A DNA stretch of 64,000 nt from Desulforapulum autotrophicum HRM2 (GCF_000020365.1 NC_012108.1:2666001-2730000), one strand, 5' to 3'; shown: positions 55,488 through 63,743, counted from the stretch's first letter. Translations and numbers: made by a program. Notes: generated by a model from the letters alone, not told the origin.

Positions 55488-55761
55488 TTACGTTGACAAT
55501 CCTGCACAAAAAGTAACCGATTCGACACGTCCGCAATAAACATCTTAATTATTAAGCAGTTACCCCTCTTATTCTTTACCTTGTGGCAAAACAGCAACAT
55601 TCCAACACGGGTATTATCATCCAGTTTTTTTTCTTAGCATCTCCAAAAGAATCTATAATTTAAGCCACTTATCAAAACTTCATTCTGTATGGCATTTTTT
55701 TTGCTTCTGTATCTTTTAACAGCTGACGTTCCTCATGTATAATACCTAAACGAAGTTAAAA

Positions 55762-55790
55762 CATCAAAGTTGAAGTCCGAAAGTTGAGTT
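55762..55790 (-). repeat. 29-bp dispersed repeat, copy B
   Basis: Reverse complement of 46826-46854 with one difference. It lies 45 bases before the start of the interrupted CoA-transferase gene. Confidence 0.7.
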
Positions 55791-55834
55791 CTTAAACGTT
55801 TTATCAGAAAAATAGACAGGAGGAATATACGATA

Positions 55835-56104
55835 ATGGGTCATTCATCGCCGATAATAGAACAATATCAGAGAAAATTAGTCTCAGCAGAAAAAGCTGCT
55901 AGAATTGTAAAGCCTGGAGATTGGGTTGACTATGGCGCCTTTTGTGCAGCCCCGAGAACCCTTGACAAAGCCCTGGCCGATCGGGTGGATGAACTTGAAA
56001 ATGTTAACATCAGGGCCGTTGCCTTTCCCGGAAAGGCTGCCGTGGCCCTTGCAGGAAGAACGAACAAAAAACTGATCTACAACAACTGGCATTTCAGCAG
56101 CGGA
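55835..56104 (+). pseudogene. CoA-transferase gene, 5' part (interrupted by transposon)
   Basis: First 90 codons of an acetyl-CoA hydrolase/transferase family gene (4-hydroxybutyrate or butyryl-CoA:acetate CoA-transferase type). ATG with AGGAGG-like site; sequence AARIVKPGDWVDYGAFCAAP is the usual N-terminal region. The frame is cut after codon 90 by insertion of the transposon, which adds one Cys codon and a TAA. The rest of the gene is at 60693-61799; joining them with a single AGCGGA gives an uninterrupted 456-codon protein. Confidence 0.9.
56099..56104. repeat. Target-site duplication, left copy
   Basis: AGCGGA immediately before the left end of the transposon; identical to 60693-60698. 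The true duplication may be 5 or 6 bases, because the outermost end base is ambiguous. Confidence 0.85.
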
Positions 56105-56129
56105 TGTTAAGATGCGAATACTCTAACGC
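56105..56129 (+). repeat. Left terminal inverted repeat of transposon
   Basis: Begins TGTTAAGATGCGAATACTCT; pairs with 60668-60692 with two mismatches (positions 3 and 12). Confidence 0.9.
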
Positions 56130-56144
56130 CTACCCCCAAAATCG

Positions 56145-56164
56145 TTCGCAAAATACTATAACGC
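56145..56164 (+). repeat. Left internal end-repeat (transposase site 2)
   Basis: TTCGCAAAATACTATAACGC, sharing the AATACT(C/A)TAACGC core of the terminal repeat in the same orientation, 15 bases further in. Matches the right internal site with one difference. Confidence 0.8.
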
Positions 56165-56299
56165 TATGATTAGGGCAGCCCGCCGCGAATACCCCGCCAA
56201 ATAGAAAATAAATCATACCCCGCTTACCCCGCCGCTTTTACGACAAAATCAATTTTTAGGGCTATATTTTCATCCAGATTTAAATTTGGAGAAAATATA

Positions 56300-56698
56300 A
56301 TGGCAAAAAGTTCAAGTGGAAAACGCCCCTGCTGTATTTGCCGCAAATGGTTTAAGCCGGATGTCCGCCAAAAAGGACGACAGACAACATGTGGAAGGTC
56401 TGCCTGCAAAACTGAACAGCACCGAAGAAACTGTCAAAAATGGAACAAAAAAAACGGTGAATATTTTAAAAATAACTATCTGGGTAAAAAATTAGAAAAG
56501 ATTGAGGAAGAATCTTCTAAGGAATTTAAATCCAGCATACCTCCCCATGAACACCCCCCGCCCAACTGCCTGGCAAAGCCCGTATTGCCATATGAAATTT
56601 TAGAAAACGAGTATGGAACAAGAAATATGATCGTCATCCAATATGTAGCTTGGCAGATTCTGAATCAGTCATACGATTCAAAAACTGCGTTCAGATAG
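56300..56698 (+). CDS. Transposon-borne cysteine-rich zinc-finger protein
   Basis: 132-residue basic protein. Cys11-x2-Cys14, Cys31-x4-Cys36, His41 and Cys45 suggest one or two zinc sites, followed by QKWNKKNGEYFKNNY, a pattern I associate with small proteins next to insertion sequences (CSxxxCRKxxxxxRxRxW...YF type). The C-terminal half is acidic then hydrophobic. It is separated by 300 bases from the next gene, so it may have its own transcript. Probably DNA-binding; function in transposition is unknown. It replaces the usual passenger position. Confidence 0.65.
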   Translation: MAKSSSGKRPCCICRKWFKPDVRQKGRQTTCGRSACKTEQHRRNCQKWNKKNGEYFKNNYLGKKLEKIEEESSKEFKSSIPPHEHPPPNCLAKPVLPYEILENEYGTRNMIVIQYVAWQILNQSYDSKTAFR

Positions 56699-56729
56699 GG
56701 GGGGGGTGTTTATGGATAAAAACCTCGAC

Positions 56730-56898
56730 TAATCGAATCGGAGTTTCAAGACGCATCATAGACTTAACCAACTGTAATTCATTGATATCCCAACAAAGTA
56801 ATCGACTTAGGGTTTTAAGACGCATCATTAACCTAAACCTCTGTAAATAAAGGAGATACGAACAGACTAATACATAAGGGTGTTTAAGACACAACAGA
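56730..56898 (+). repeat. Imperfect direct repeats with exact 69-bp period
   Basis: Units start at 56730, 56799 and 56868. Units 1 and 2 share 37 of 48 bases, including AAGACGCATCAT; unit 3 keeps only TAAT, GGG and TTTAAGACxCA. The intervening 21 bases are unrelated. Looks iteron-like, or a decayed array. Confidence 0.6.
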
Positions 56899-56940
56899 CA
56901 AGGATGGGGCTATTATAGTAGTTTAAAAATAGGATTTTTA

Positions 56941-56968
56941 CACCTTGCCTTGAGCTTAAGGCAAAGTG
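56941..56968. promoter_or_regulatory. Dyad before CHC2 gene
   Basis: TTGCCTT (56945-56951), loop GAGCTT, AAGGCAA (56958-56964), with flanking CAC/GTG. A possible operator for autoregulation of the transposition genes 30 bases downstream. Confidence 0.4.
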
Positions 56969-56998
56969 CCTTGATAACCCCGACAAATGTGAGGACTC

Positions 56999-57370
56999 AT
57001 GCCAAAAAAATTTTCATCCCAAGAGTTGTTTGAATTAAGAAATTTTATCCCTGTGGAGATGTTGATAAGGGAGCAACTGGAAATGCCATCAAAAATCAGT
57101 GAAGGCTTTTTCCGTTTTCTGTGCCCGATCTGTAATGAATTCCAGACAGCCATAAACCCAGCCACCAACCTGGCCCGGTGCTTTCGATGTGAAAAAAACT
57201 TCAACACCATCGATCTTGTGATGACTGTTCAGAGAATCGGGTTTAAAGAGAGCGTTCTGTTCTTAAAACGCCTGATGGTCAAAGTTCCGAATCAGAACAA
57301 AGATGCCAGACAGGGGTTGCAAAATTTTATCGGAGGCATCGGCCAGACCATGCCGGGAGGATTAGGATAA
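56999..57370 (+). CDS. Transposon-borne CHC2 (primase-type) zinc-ribbon protein
   Basis: 123-residue protein whose core matches the DnaG-type zinc-binding domain: Cys42-x2-Cys45, a loop, Cys61-x2-Cys64, then FNTIDLVMTVQRIGFKESV, the helix that follows this domain in primases. There is no TOPRIM or polymerase part, so it cannot be a primase by itself; it is more likely a DNA-binding accessory. It starts on an ATG with GAGG five bases before and overlaps the next gene by one base (TAATG). It is the first of four overlapping or abutting genes ending in the ATPase, so it is presumably part of the transposition machinery. A role in target or end recognition, in place of TniQ, is my inference. Confidence 0.7.
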   Translation: MPKKFSSQELFELRNFIPVEMLIREQLEMPSKISEGFFRFLCPICNEFQTAINPATNLARCFRCEKNFNTIDLVMTVQRIGFKESVLFLKRLMVKVPNQNKDARQGLQNFIGGIGQTMPGGLG

Positions 57371-57951
57371 TGGAACAGGATCGGTTGACCCGTCTGGAGA
57401 ATCTTATTGCCCGTAATCAGAGTCATTTCCATGAAATAGGCAAAGCTCTGAAAGAGATAAAAGATACCCGGCTGTATAAACTCAATCTTTTCAGTAGTTT
57501 TGAAACTTATGCCAGAGTGCGCTGGGATATGGGCAGAGCCCAAGCTTATCGCCTGATAGAATCCTATAAGGTTATCAACAATCTGTCTCCAATTGGAGAC
57601 ATTCTTCCCAACAATGAATCCCAGGTGCGCCCCCTGGCCCCATTGGATCCCATCGAACAGCGTAAAATATGGAAGGCATTTTTAAAAACCGCCATGGAGA
57701 TAACCGCACCAAACATCAAACAGTTCATTGATTCCGCAAAAAAAAACGACACCGGCAGTAAAGACGAACCTGTGGATTTAACCGATCAGGTCAGCAAAGC
57801 CTATATGGATGCTGTTCAGGTAATGCTTGACCAGGTTCAACTGGCCCAACAGGATCACTGGCAAAAGACATCACGCCAGGCTGGGCTGCTGTGGAACCGG
57901 GTCATTCGGGAAAGAATCTTGTCAAAGGAGAACGACAATGGACACGGATAA
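57370..57951 (+). CDS. Transposon-borne HTH regulator-like protein
   Basis: 193-residue protein. Residues about 40-105 (FETYARVRWDMGRAQAYRLI then NNLSP... PNNESQVRPLAPL) match a helix-turn-helix region seen in phage- and plasmid-encoded proteins, including some near ParB-like and methylase genes. The N-terminus is helical (NLIARNQSHFHEIGKALKEI), and the C-terminus is also helical and may mediate oligomerisation. Its last 14 bases overlap the transposase start. Possible roles are regulation of the operon, end binding or target selection; none is shown. Confidence 0.65.
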   Translation: MEQDRLTRLENLIARNQSHFHEIGKALKEIKDTRLYKLNLFSSFETYARVRWDMGRAQAYRLIESYKVINNLSPIGDILPNNESQVRPLAPLDPIEQRKIWKAFLKTAMEITAPNIKQFIDSAKKNDTGSKDEPVDLTDQVSKAYMDAVQVMLDQVQLAQQDHWQKTSRQAGLLWNRVIRERILSKENDNGHG

Positions 57952-59626
57952 CCTGAAGGTCATACCTAATCTGACGCTTGATGACCGTTTCAATCTTCTG
58001 CTCCATAAAAAGATCATGAACAAAAAAGGCTCAGCCAAACGAGCAAGTAAAAAATATTACAAAGATCAATATCAAAAAACCGGCATTATTCCGGGGCCAC
58101 TCCTACTTGTGGAAAAGAAAGTCATGGAAGGCCGCAAATGCAGTGGACGTCCCCGCTCTTTCTCCGAACAGGTCCGCAGACGTTTTATAGAAATGGTAAA
58201 AGAGTCGTGTGATCCATCAAGCCAACAGTTCATCTTTATTACCCATAAGGCAAGAACCATTAAAAATTATCACCACTGGCTTGAAAAAGAGTTCAAAAAG
58301 AGGATCTCCATCCATGCCCTCAGGCACTGTGTCTACCGTGAAAACCTCAAATCATATTTAAACAAACCAGATTTCGAGGACGATGTCCCGGTCCAAAACA
58401 GTTTTAAACCAGAGCCGGTGTTTGACCTGATTCAGATGGATGGCTGTGTTTTTAGATATTTTAAGATCAGAAACGACAAGGGTCATTGGCAAAAGCCCCA
58501 AGTCATAGAATTTTATGATACGGGCTCTCGTTATATGTTTATCCTGGATGCGTATTTTTCCGAAAGCAGTTGGAACTCCGTGAACCTGTTCACCAAATTT
58601 TTACTGGCCAGGCCATTTCCCCAAAAGAAGATTCGTATCCGGCCCGATAATGCCAAGGGTTTTTTGAATCTTAAGCGCCCCATCAACGACTTGAATTTGA
58701 AACATTCCACCCCGAACGGGTTTTATATGGAACCTGATTTCTCAAGGATACATGCTCCCAAGGATAAGGCCCACCTGGAATCATCCCACCGCAGCCTTCA
58801 TAATTTTGAAATCCGAATCATCAAAGCGTTTGAAAAAAGGATCGTAAAGACAGAGCCCGGGTATATCTTCAAAAAAGGAAAACAAGAAAAAATCACCGTT
58901 ACCCTCCTTGACATAAATTTGGATGAGTTAAAAACAAGCTCACTTATGGAGGAATATCGCCATGAACACAACTGCACACGCCACTATTTCTCTGAAAAAG
59001 GAAAAGTCAATGCCTGGGTGCCGGATAAAAAGCTTACAGACTTTTTTGAAACATTTACCAGCACACTGACCTTTTGTCCTGATCAGGTTAAGGAGCACAT
59101 GAAATATGGATTTAGGAAAACAAAAGCCACGGTATCAAAGCAGAAGACCATCAGATTTGAAAATCAGGATTACTATGTGACCATGGGTGCAGACAAGTTC
59201 AGCTCCCATAAAAGTACACCCGTTCAGATATCCAGATACAATGACAAGCTTTTCCTTTTTGAGCCCAGGGAGGATGGTATTTTTTGGGGAGAAGCCCTTG
59301 CCCGGAAGCCCTTTGAAAAGCCGTTAAAAGTATTGACCATATTGCCGGAAAAAAATGAACTGGACCAGATCATCGACTTTTTGGAGCACAACAGCATGGT
59401 CGTCGATCGACCCCTCCTGATCAAAAATTATGAAAAAGGTCTTTCCATGCCCATGGCAAAGCAAATCCTTCAGCATAACCAGAAAAGATACACCACCTAT
59501 ATAAAAAAGATGCAGCAACCCACGAATATAAAAGGGGCAGTGCTGTTCAATGCTTTTATTCTCGATTGTGAAAGCCATTATCGAAGAATCCATGTGGCAC
59601 CGTATGCGTTTTCTGGAGAAATATGA
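57938..59626 (+). CDS. DDE transposase (TniA/TnsB/IstA-like)
   Basis: 562-residue integrase-core transposase. Predicted catalytic triad: Asp168 (LIQMDGCVF), Asp237 (IRPDNAKGF) and Glu281 (KDKAHLESSHRSL), with 43 residues between the second Asp and Glu. An N-terminal helix-turn-helix region (about 65-125) would bind the end-repeats, and a C-terminal beta-rich domain (about 395-470) resembles the Mu-transposase C-terminal barrel. The ATG at 57938 has AAAGGAG seven bases upstream; a longer in-frame start at 57827 lies inside the HTH gene and is unlikely. One base separates its TGA from the ATPase ATG. Confidence 0.85.
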   Translation: MDTDNLKVIPNLTLDDRFNLLLHKKIMNKKGSAKRASKKYYKDQYQKTGIIPGPLLLVEKKVMEGRKCSGRPRSFSEQVRRRFIEMVKESCDPSSQQFIFITHKARTIKNYHHWLEKEFKKRISIHALRHCVYRENLKSYLNKPDFEDDVPVQNSFKPEPVFDLIQMDGCVFRYFKIRNDKGHWQKPQVIEFYDTGSRYMFILDAYFSESSWNSVNLFTKFLLARPFPQKKIRIRPDNAKGFLNLKRPINDLNLKHSTPNGFYMEPDFSRIHAPKDKAHLESSHRSLHNFEIRIIKAFEKRIVKTEPGYIFKKGKQEKITVTLLDINLDELKTSSLMEEYRHEHNCTRHYFSEKGKVNAWVPDKKLTDFFETFTSTLTFCPDQVKEHMKYGFRKTKATVSKQKTIRFENQDYYVTMGADKFSSHKSTPVQISRYNDKLFLFEPREDGIFWGEALARKPFEKPLKVLTILPEKNELDQIIDFLEHNSMVVDRPLLIKNYEKGLSMPMAKQILQHNQKRYTTYIKKMQQPTNIKGAVLFNAFILDCESHYRRIHVAPYAFSGEI

Positions 59627-59627
59627 C

Positions 59628-60296
59628 ATGAAACGAAAAGAAGATTTTATAAATGACAAACGCCGCATTTCTTATCTGGGGGCCACATATAACCGAATCT
59701 ATCGTAGGCAGAGCGTCTTGATCGAGGGTGATTATGGCGTGGGTAAAACCCGTTTCTTGAAATTGCTGCAACCGAAAAAACTTCATGCCGTCTGGGTGGA
59801 GTCACTGTTCAACATACATGAAACCCTGGCATCGATTTTAAAGAAGCTAAATTACGACACAATCGCCACCTACCGGCGAACCCCTCAATATTTGGAAATG
59901 ATATGCAGTCTGTCCAACTGCTTTATTTTAATCGACGAGGCAAACGATCTTGATCCCCGGGTCTGGCCCTACCTCAAAAGGGTTATCGATGCCGGTGTTC
60001 CCATTGTATTTGCAGGATTACCAAAGGTGAGGACCTTTTTAACCCGCGAGCATCCAGACATCCTCAGCCGCTTGAAAACGCTTATTCTATACCCGATTGT
60101 GGTAGAAGATTTCATTGTCGAGTACAAGGATATTGAACAGGAGGCCATTGAACAGATTTATATGACGACCAAAGGCGATATGAGAAAATTCAGAGAAATT
60201 TGTACAGACTGCAGGGACAGAGCAAAGGAGTTGAAATACACCTTTGTTGACATCAATCTTGCCTTGGAATTTCTCTCTGATCTTCCTCCTCAATAA
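59628..60296 (+). CDS. AAA+ transposition ATPase (TniB/TnsC/IstB-like)
   Basis: 222-residue ATPase. Walker A GDYGVGKT at residues 34-41, Walker B FILIDEAND with Asp103 and Glu104, and a sensor-like AGLPKVRTFL segment. Short, like IstB/TniB cores. Such proteins deliver target DNA to the transposase and impose target choice or immunity. The ATG at 59628 follows GGAG within the transposase's last codons. In-frame starts up to 59550 exist but lie inside the transposase gene. Followed by an intrinsic terminator at 60421. Confidence 0.85.
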   Translation: MKRKEDFINDKRRISYLGATYNRIYRRQSVLIEGDYGVGKTRFLKLLQPKKLHAVWVESLFNIHETLASILKKLNYDTIATYRRTPQYLEMICSLSNCFILIDEANDLDPRVWPYLKRVIDAGVPIVFAGLPKVRTFLTREHPDILSRLKTLILYPIVVEDFIVEYKDIEQEAIEQIYMTTKGDMRKFREICTDCRDRAKELKYTFVDINLALEFLSDLPPQ

Positions 60297-60420
60297 CGAA
60301 CATAAGGCACATGGAAAAATTTCACCAAGAAATAATGTGAGGCCAGAAAGGACTGATTTTGCTGTTCTAAAACTTTAGATCGTCCAGATTAGATACCTCG
60401 GACAAGATAATTAAATCAGG

Positions 60421-60458
60421 ATAGACCATTACGCTTTTTTAGCGAATGGTCTATTTTT
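60421..60458 (+). terminator. Intrinsic terminator of the transposition operon
   Basis: ATAGACCATT (60421-60430) pairs with AATGGTCTAT, with an inner CGCT/AGCG pair, followed by a run of T. Confidence 0.85.
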
Positions 60459-60564
60459 GTTTACAACTTCTCAAACTTCATTGACTGATTTTTGAAATAC
60501 ACATTCCGTGCAACACTGCTATAAAATAGCATTAACCTACTGTAAAAAATGATGTTTATTTGAA

Positions 60565-60584
60565 GCGTTAGAGTATTTTGCGAA
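60565..60584 (-). repeat. Right internal end-repeat (transposase site 2)
   Basis: GCGTTAGAGTATTTTGCGAA, the reverse complement of the left internal site with one difference. It lies 83 bases inside the terminal repeat, against 15 on the left. Confidence 0.8.
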
Positions 60585-60667
60585 AACACGATTAGGGCCA
60601 ATGCTATGCAAGTAGCTGATTATAAATGTTATTGAGGCCTTTTTTATAAAAACAGGGCAGATAAAAA

Positions 60668-60692
60668 GCGTTAGAGTATTTGCATCTTATCA
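60668..60692 (-). repeat. Right terminal inverted repeat of transposon
   Basis: Ends ...TTTGCATCTTATCA; complementary to 56105-56129 with two mismatches. Confidence 0.9.
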
Positions 60693-60698
60693 AGCGGA
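60693..60698. repeat. Target-site duplication, right copy
   Basis: AGCGGA directly after the right end; identical to 56099-56104. Confidence 0.85.
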
Positions 60699-61799
60699 GA
60701 TCGCAGTAGCCACGATCAGGATAACTGCTATTACATTCCCTTTATCTATAATGAAGGGCCAGGCCACTATTCTGGAAATCTTAAGACCGATGTCTGCATG
60801 CTTCAGACGACTCCCATGGATATACATGGCAGGTTTAATTTCGGGATTGCCAATTCTTTTCAACGGGCAATTATCAACAATGCTAAAACTGTCATCGTGG
60901 AGATAAACACCTCCCTGCCCACCTGTCTTGGTGGCATGAACGAATCTGTCCACATTTCAGATGTCGATTATGTGGTTGAAACAGACAATGAACCGATCAT
61001 GACCATGGCGTCACCAATGATCACAGGGGTGGATAGAAAAGTTGCAAGGTTGATCGTTGAGGAAATTCGAAGCGGAGCATGTATTCAGCTGGGCATCGGC
61101 AGCTTGCCAAATGCAGTTGGCGCAATGATCGCACAGTCGGATCTGACAGATCTCGGGGTTCACACGGAAATGCTGGCCGATTCCTATCTTGAGATGTTTG
61201 AAGCCGGCAAGATCACCAACCACAAAAAGGCTCTGGATACGGGGAAATTTGTATACACCTTTGCCCTGGGCAGCCAGCGGCTCTACGACTTCATCGACAA
61301 CAATCCTGGCTGTGCAAGCTGTTCCGTTGACTACACCAACAGCCTGCGCAATATTTCGGCCAACGACAATGTGATTTCCATCAACAATGCCATTGAGGTG
61401 GATCTTTACGGACAGGTATCGTCTGAATCTGCCGGATACAGGCAGATTACGGGGACCGGCGGACAATTTGACTTTGCCTATGGTGCCTACCATTCCAAGG
61501 GCGGTAAATCCTTTATTTGTCTTTCTTCCACCATCATAGACAATACAGGAAAACTTCAATCACGAATCCGCCCTGTATTTGATCCCGGCAGCATTGTCAC
61601 ACTGCCAAGAACCATTACCCACTATGTGGTCACGGAATACGGCAGGGTCTGCCTAAAGGGAAAATCCACCTGGGAAAGGGCCGAAGCCCTGATCAGCATT
61701 GCCCACCCCGCTTTCAGGGATGAGCTGATCAAAGCGGCTGAACATATGAAAATCTGGAACAAGGGAAACAGCGAAAATAAAATCTGTACAGCCGCCTGA
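60693..61799 (+). pseudogene. CoA-transferase gene, 3' part (interrupted by transposon)
   Basis: Remaining 366 codons of the CoA-transferase begun at 55835 (plus the second AGCGGA). LGIGSLPNAVG and LGVHTEMLADS, with the predicted catalytic Glu of the CoA-thioester intermediate in HTEM, are hallmarks of the family that moves CoA between acetate and butyrate or 4-hydroxybutyrate. Without the insertion the protein would be about 456 aa, near the normal 430-450. An internal ATG at 60798 could start a fragment, but it would lack the N-terminal third of the first domain. A clear terminator follows at 61835. Confidence 0.9.
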
Positions 61800-61834
61800 C
61801 ACACCCCCCTGCATTGGGCAGAGGCTTTAGCACA

Positions 61835-61877
61835 AAAGATCGGCTGCAAAAAATTTTCCACAGCCGATCTTTTTTTT
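61835..61877. terminator. Intrinsic terminator after the CoA-transferase gene
   Basis: Twelve-base-pair stem AAAGATCGGCTG (61835-61846) with its complement (61861-61872), then a T-run. On the minus strand it also follows the ACT-protein gene, so it may serve both convergent genes. Confidence 0.9.
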
Positions 61878-61912
61878 ATCTGCTTGATTTCTCTCTTACA
61901 CCCAAAAACGTG

Positions 61913-62344
61913 TTATAGGCTGTAGACGTCATTGCCCTTTATGACATTGATGCTGTTGCGCGAGAGAATTTCAATGGCCTTGTCAATGTTGTCGAATCTG
62001 AAAATCATGATGGCGTTTTTACCATGGGGGTTGGCAAAGGCGTACATATACTCCACATTGACACCCTCCCTGGTGAGGGGATCAAGGACTTGGTTGAGCC
62101 CACCGGGATTGTCGTCAACCTCAACGGCAATGACATCGGTTTTTCCGACAGTGAACCCTTCTTGCTTAAGGGCTTTCTCAGCCTTTTCGTTATCGTTGAC
62201 AATCAACCTCAGAATGCCGAAATCCGTGGTGTCAGCAAGTGAGAGAGCCCGAATATTAACGTTTGCATCCCTCAGGGTTGCGGTTACCTCTGCAAGGCGT
62301 CCTGCCTTGTTCTCAAGAAATATGGATATCTGCTCGGCTCGCAT
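61913..62344 (-). CDS. Tandem ACT-domain protein
   Basis: 143-residue protein with two ACT domains (about 4-68 and 72-140), each with a beta-alpha-beta start ([34 protein letters not shown]). ACT domains bind small ligands, often amino acids, and regulate enzymes. This stand-alone type commonly lies next to phenylacetate-CoA ligase in anaerobes; here it follows paaK by 59 bases in the same direction, so it is probably the regulator of the ligase or of aromatic amino acid breakdown. Confidence 0.87.
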   Translation of the reverse strand: MRAEQISIFLENKAGRLAEVTATLRDANVNIRALSLADTTDFGILRLIVNDNEKAEKALKQEGFTVGKTDVIAVEVDDNPGGLNQVLDPLTREGVNVEYMYAFANPHGKNAIMIFRFDNIDKAIEILSRNSINVIKGNDVYSL

Positions 62345-62403
62345 ATAATTTGCCTCCTTTCTGGTAATTTATGAAAATATTAACTGTTTGCCGGCCATGC
62401 CGG

Positions 62404-63708
62404 TCATATTTTTCGGTTGTCAATAACCCTGACGGCCTTACCCTGACTACGCTCAATGGTTTTGGGTTCAACAAGCCTGACCTTGGCGGAAACCCCCAGG
62501 TATTCCTTGATGTCTTTGGAAATTTTGCCTTCCATGATCTGAAGGTTCTTGATCGCATCGGAGAAAATCCGGTCGCTGACCTCAACCCTAACCGTTAGAG
62601 TATCAAGATTACCGGATCTGTCAACAACAAGCTGGTAATGGGGGAGGATATTTTCGTTTTTCATGAGAACGTCTTCGATCTGGGAAGGGAAGACGTTTAC
62701 GCCCCTGATAATGAGCATGTCATCGGTCCTGCCGGACACCTTTTTCATGCGCACATGGGTTCGACCGCAAATACAGGGTTCCGGGTTCAAAGAGGAGATG
62801 TCCCGGGTTCTGTATCGGATAATGGGAAAGGCTTCTTTTGTGATGGACGTAAACACAAGTTCGCCGGTTTCGCCGTAGGGGAGAACCTCACCGGTTTCTG
62901 GGTTAATGATTTCGGGGATAAAGTGATCCTCAAAGATGTGGAGTCCTTTTTGGGCCTGGATGCATTCGATGCTCACCCCGGGCCCCATAATTTCGGAAAG
63001 ACCATAGATGTCCATGGCCTTAAGGCCCAGCTTTGATTCGATCTCCGTTCGCATGGTTTCAGACCAGGGCTCGGCACCAAAGATACCGGCCTTAAAACTC
63101 AGATCTTTAAACGAGACGCCCATCTCCTCGGCAACCTCTGCAAGGTGAAGGATGTAGGAGGGAGTACCCGTGAGAATGGTGGGCTTAAAATCACGCATGA
63201 TGATCACCTGGCGCTTTGTGTTGCCGCCCGACACTGGAATGACCGAAGCCCCCAGGCGCTCGGCCCCATAGTGAACCCCGAGGCCACCTGTAAAGAGTCC
63301 ATAGCCATAGGCATTGTGGAGGATATCATGGCTTGTGGCGCCGCCTGCTGCAAGACACCTTGCCATGAGTTCTGCCCAGGTATCAATGTCTCTCCGGGTG
63401 TACCCAACAACGGTGGGGCTTCCCGTGGTGCCTGAACTTGCATGAATGCGGATCACATTTTCCATGGGAACGGCAAACATGCCATAGGGATAGTTGTCCC
63501 TGAGATCCTGTTTTGTGGTAAAAGGGATACGCTTAAGATCATCAAGAGTCTTGATATCAGAGGGTGTTATGCCGGCCTTTTTGAAACTGTCACGGTAGAA
63601 TGGAACCGTTGCATTGACCCGTTCCAGGGTGGTTTTAAGTCGTGAAAGCTGGATGGCCTTCAGGGCCTCCCTTGGCATTGTTTCAAAATCCATGTTGAAA
63701 ATCGGCAT
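62404..63708 (-). CDS. paaK: Phenylacetate-CoA ligase (PaaK-like)
   Basis: 434-residue AMP-forming acyl-CoA ligase that activates phenylacetate (or another aryl acid) with ATP and CoA. The ATP-binding motif [14 protein letters not shown] is at about residues 92-105; EPWSETMR and [11 protein letters not shown] contain the adenylate-binding region, and the C-terminal [10 protein letters not shown] motif is typical of PaaK. AAAGGAG ribosome site eight bases upstream of the ATG. In anaerobes it takes part in breakdown of aromatic amino acids. Two stem-loops lie in its leader. Confidence 0.9.
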   Translation of the reverse strand: MPIFNMDFETMPREALKAIQLSRLKTTLERVNATVPFYRDSFKKAGITPSDIKTLDDLKRIPFTTKQDLRDNYPYGMFAVPMENVIRIHASSGTTGSPTVVGYTRRDIDTWAELMARCLAAGGATSHDILHNAYGYGLFTGGLGVHYGAERLGASVIPVSGGNTKRQVIIMRDFKPTILTGTPSYILHLAEVAEEMGVSFKDLSFKAGIFGAEPWSETMRTEIESKLGLKAMDIYGLSEIMGPGVSIECIQAQKGLHIFEDHFIPEIINPETGEVLPYGETGELVFTSITKEAFPIIRYRTRDISSLNPEPCICGRTHVRMKKVSGRTDDMLIIRGVNVFPSQIEDVLMKNENILPHYQLVVDRSGNLDTLTVRVEVSDRIFSDAIKNLQIMEGKISKDIKEYLGVSAKVRLVEPKTIERSQGKAVRVIDNRKI

Positions 63709-63743
63709 CAGAAAAATCTCCTTTGGCAGTGATACTGTTGTTT

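Larger units (their letters stand above)
55053..55834. other. 782-bp repeat-rich intergenic region
   Basis: No gene. It holds a 90-bp imperfect hairpin (55126-55215), the second copy of the 161-bp palindromic element (55327-55487) and the inverted 29-bp repeat (55762-55790). The rest (about 55500-55760) is AT-rich without recognisable features and probably contains the promoter of the downstream CoA-transferase gene. Confidence 0.6.
56697..56998. other. Transposon intergenic region with repeat array and dyad
   Basis: 302 bases between the zinc-finger and CHC2 genes. It contains the 69-bp-period direct repeats (56730-56898) and a dyad (56941-56968). Both strands keep open frames of 66-67 codons here (56650-56850 plus, 56691-56894 minus) with a 23-residue period, but lack ribosome sites and known motifs; I treat them as by-products of the repeats. 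Confidence 0.5.
56105..60692 (+). mobile_element. 4,588-bp DDE/AAA+ transposon with three accessory genes
   Basis: Complete element with 25-bp inverted ends (56105-56129 and 60668-60692; 23 of 25 identical), TG...CA termini, a second internal end-repeat on each side, and a 6-bp target duplication. Genes in order: zinc-finger protein, a 69-bp-period repeat array, CHC2 zinc-ribbon protein, HTH protein, DDE transposase, AAA+ ATPase, then a terminator. The transposase/ATPase pair recalls Tn5053 (TniA/TniB), Tn7 (TnsB/TnsC) and IS21 (IstA/IstB), but no TniQ, TnsA or resolvase is visible. Ends, duplication and restored target gene make the insertion boundaries secure; the family is not one I can name. 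Confidence 0.9.
60297..60692. other. Right-end noncoding region of transposon
   Basis: 396 bases with a terminator (60421-60458), the right internal end-repeat and the terminal repeat. The nine bases GATTAGGGC occur both here (60590) and near the left end (56169). Confidence 0.6.

Noticed and set aside
56650-56894. Small repeat proteins on both strands (66-67 codons)
   Set aside because: The 23-residue period simply reflects the 69-bp DNA repeat, both strands stay open, and neither frame has a ribosome site.
56730-56898. CRISPR array in the transposon
   Set aside because: There are only three units with at most 77% identity, whereas CRISPR repeats are nearly identical, and no cas gene is visible anywhere in the window.
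57827-59626. Longer transposase starting at 57827
   Set aside because: That start lies inside the HTH gene and lacks a ribosome site, while the ATG at 57938 has AAAGGAG at proper spacing.
56105-60692. CRISPR-associated transposon
   Set aside because: TniA/TniB-like proteins are present, but TniQ, Cas12k and Cascade proteins are absent.
60798-61799. Independent CoA-transferase gene starting at 60798
   Set aside because: Its frame continues upstream to the transposon border and joins the 5' fragment exactly; it has no ribosome site of its own.
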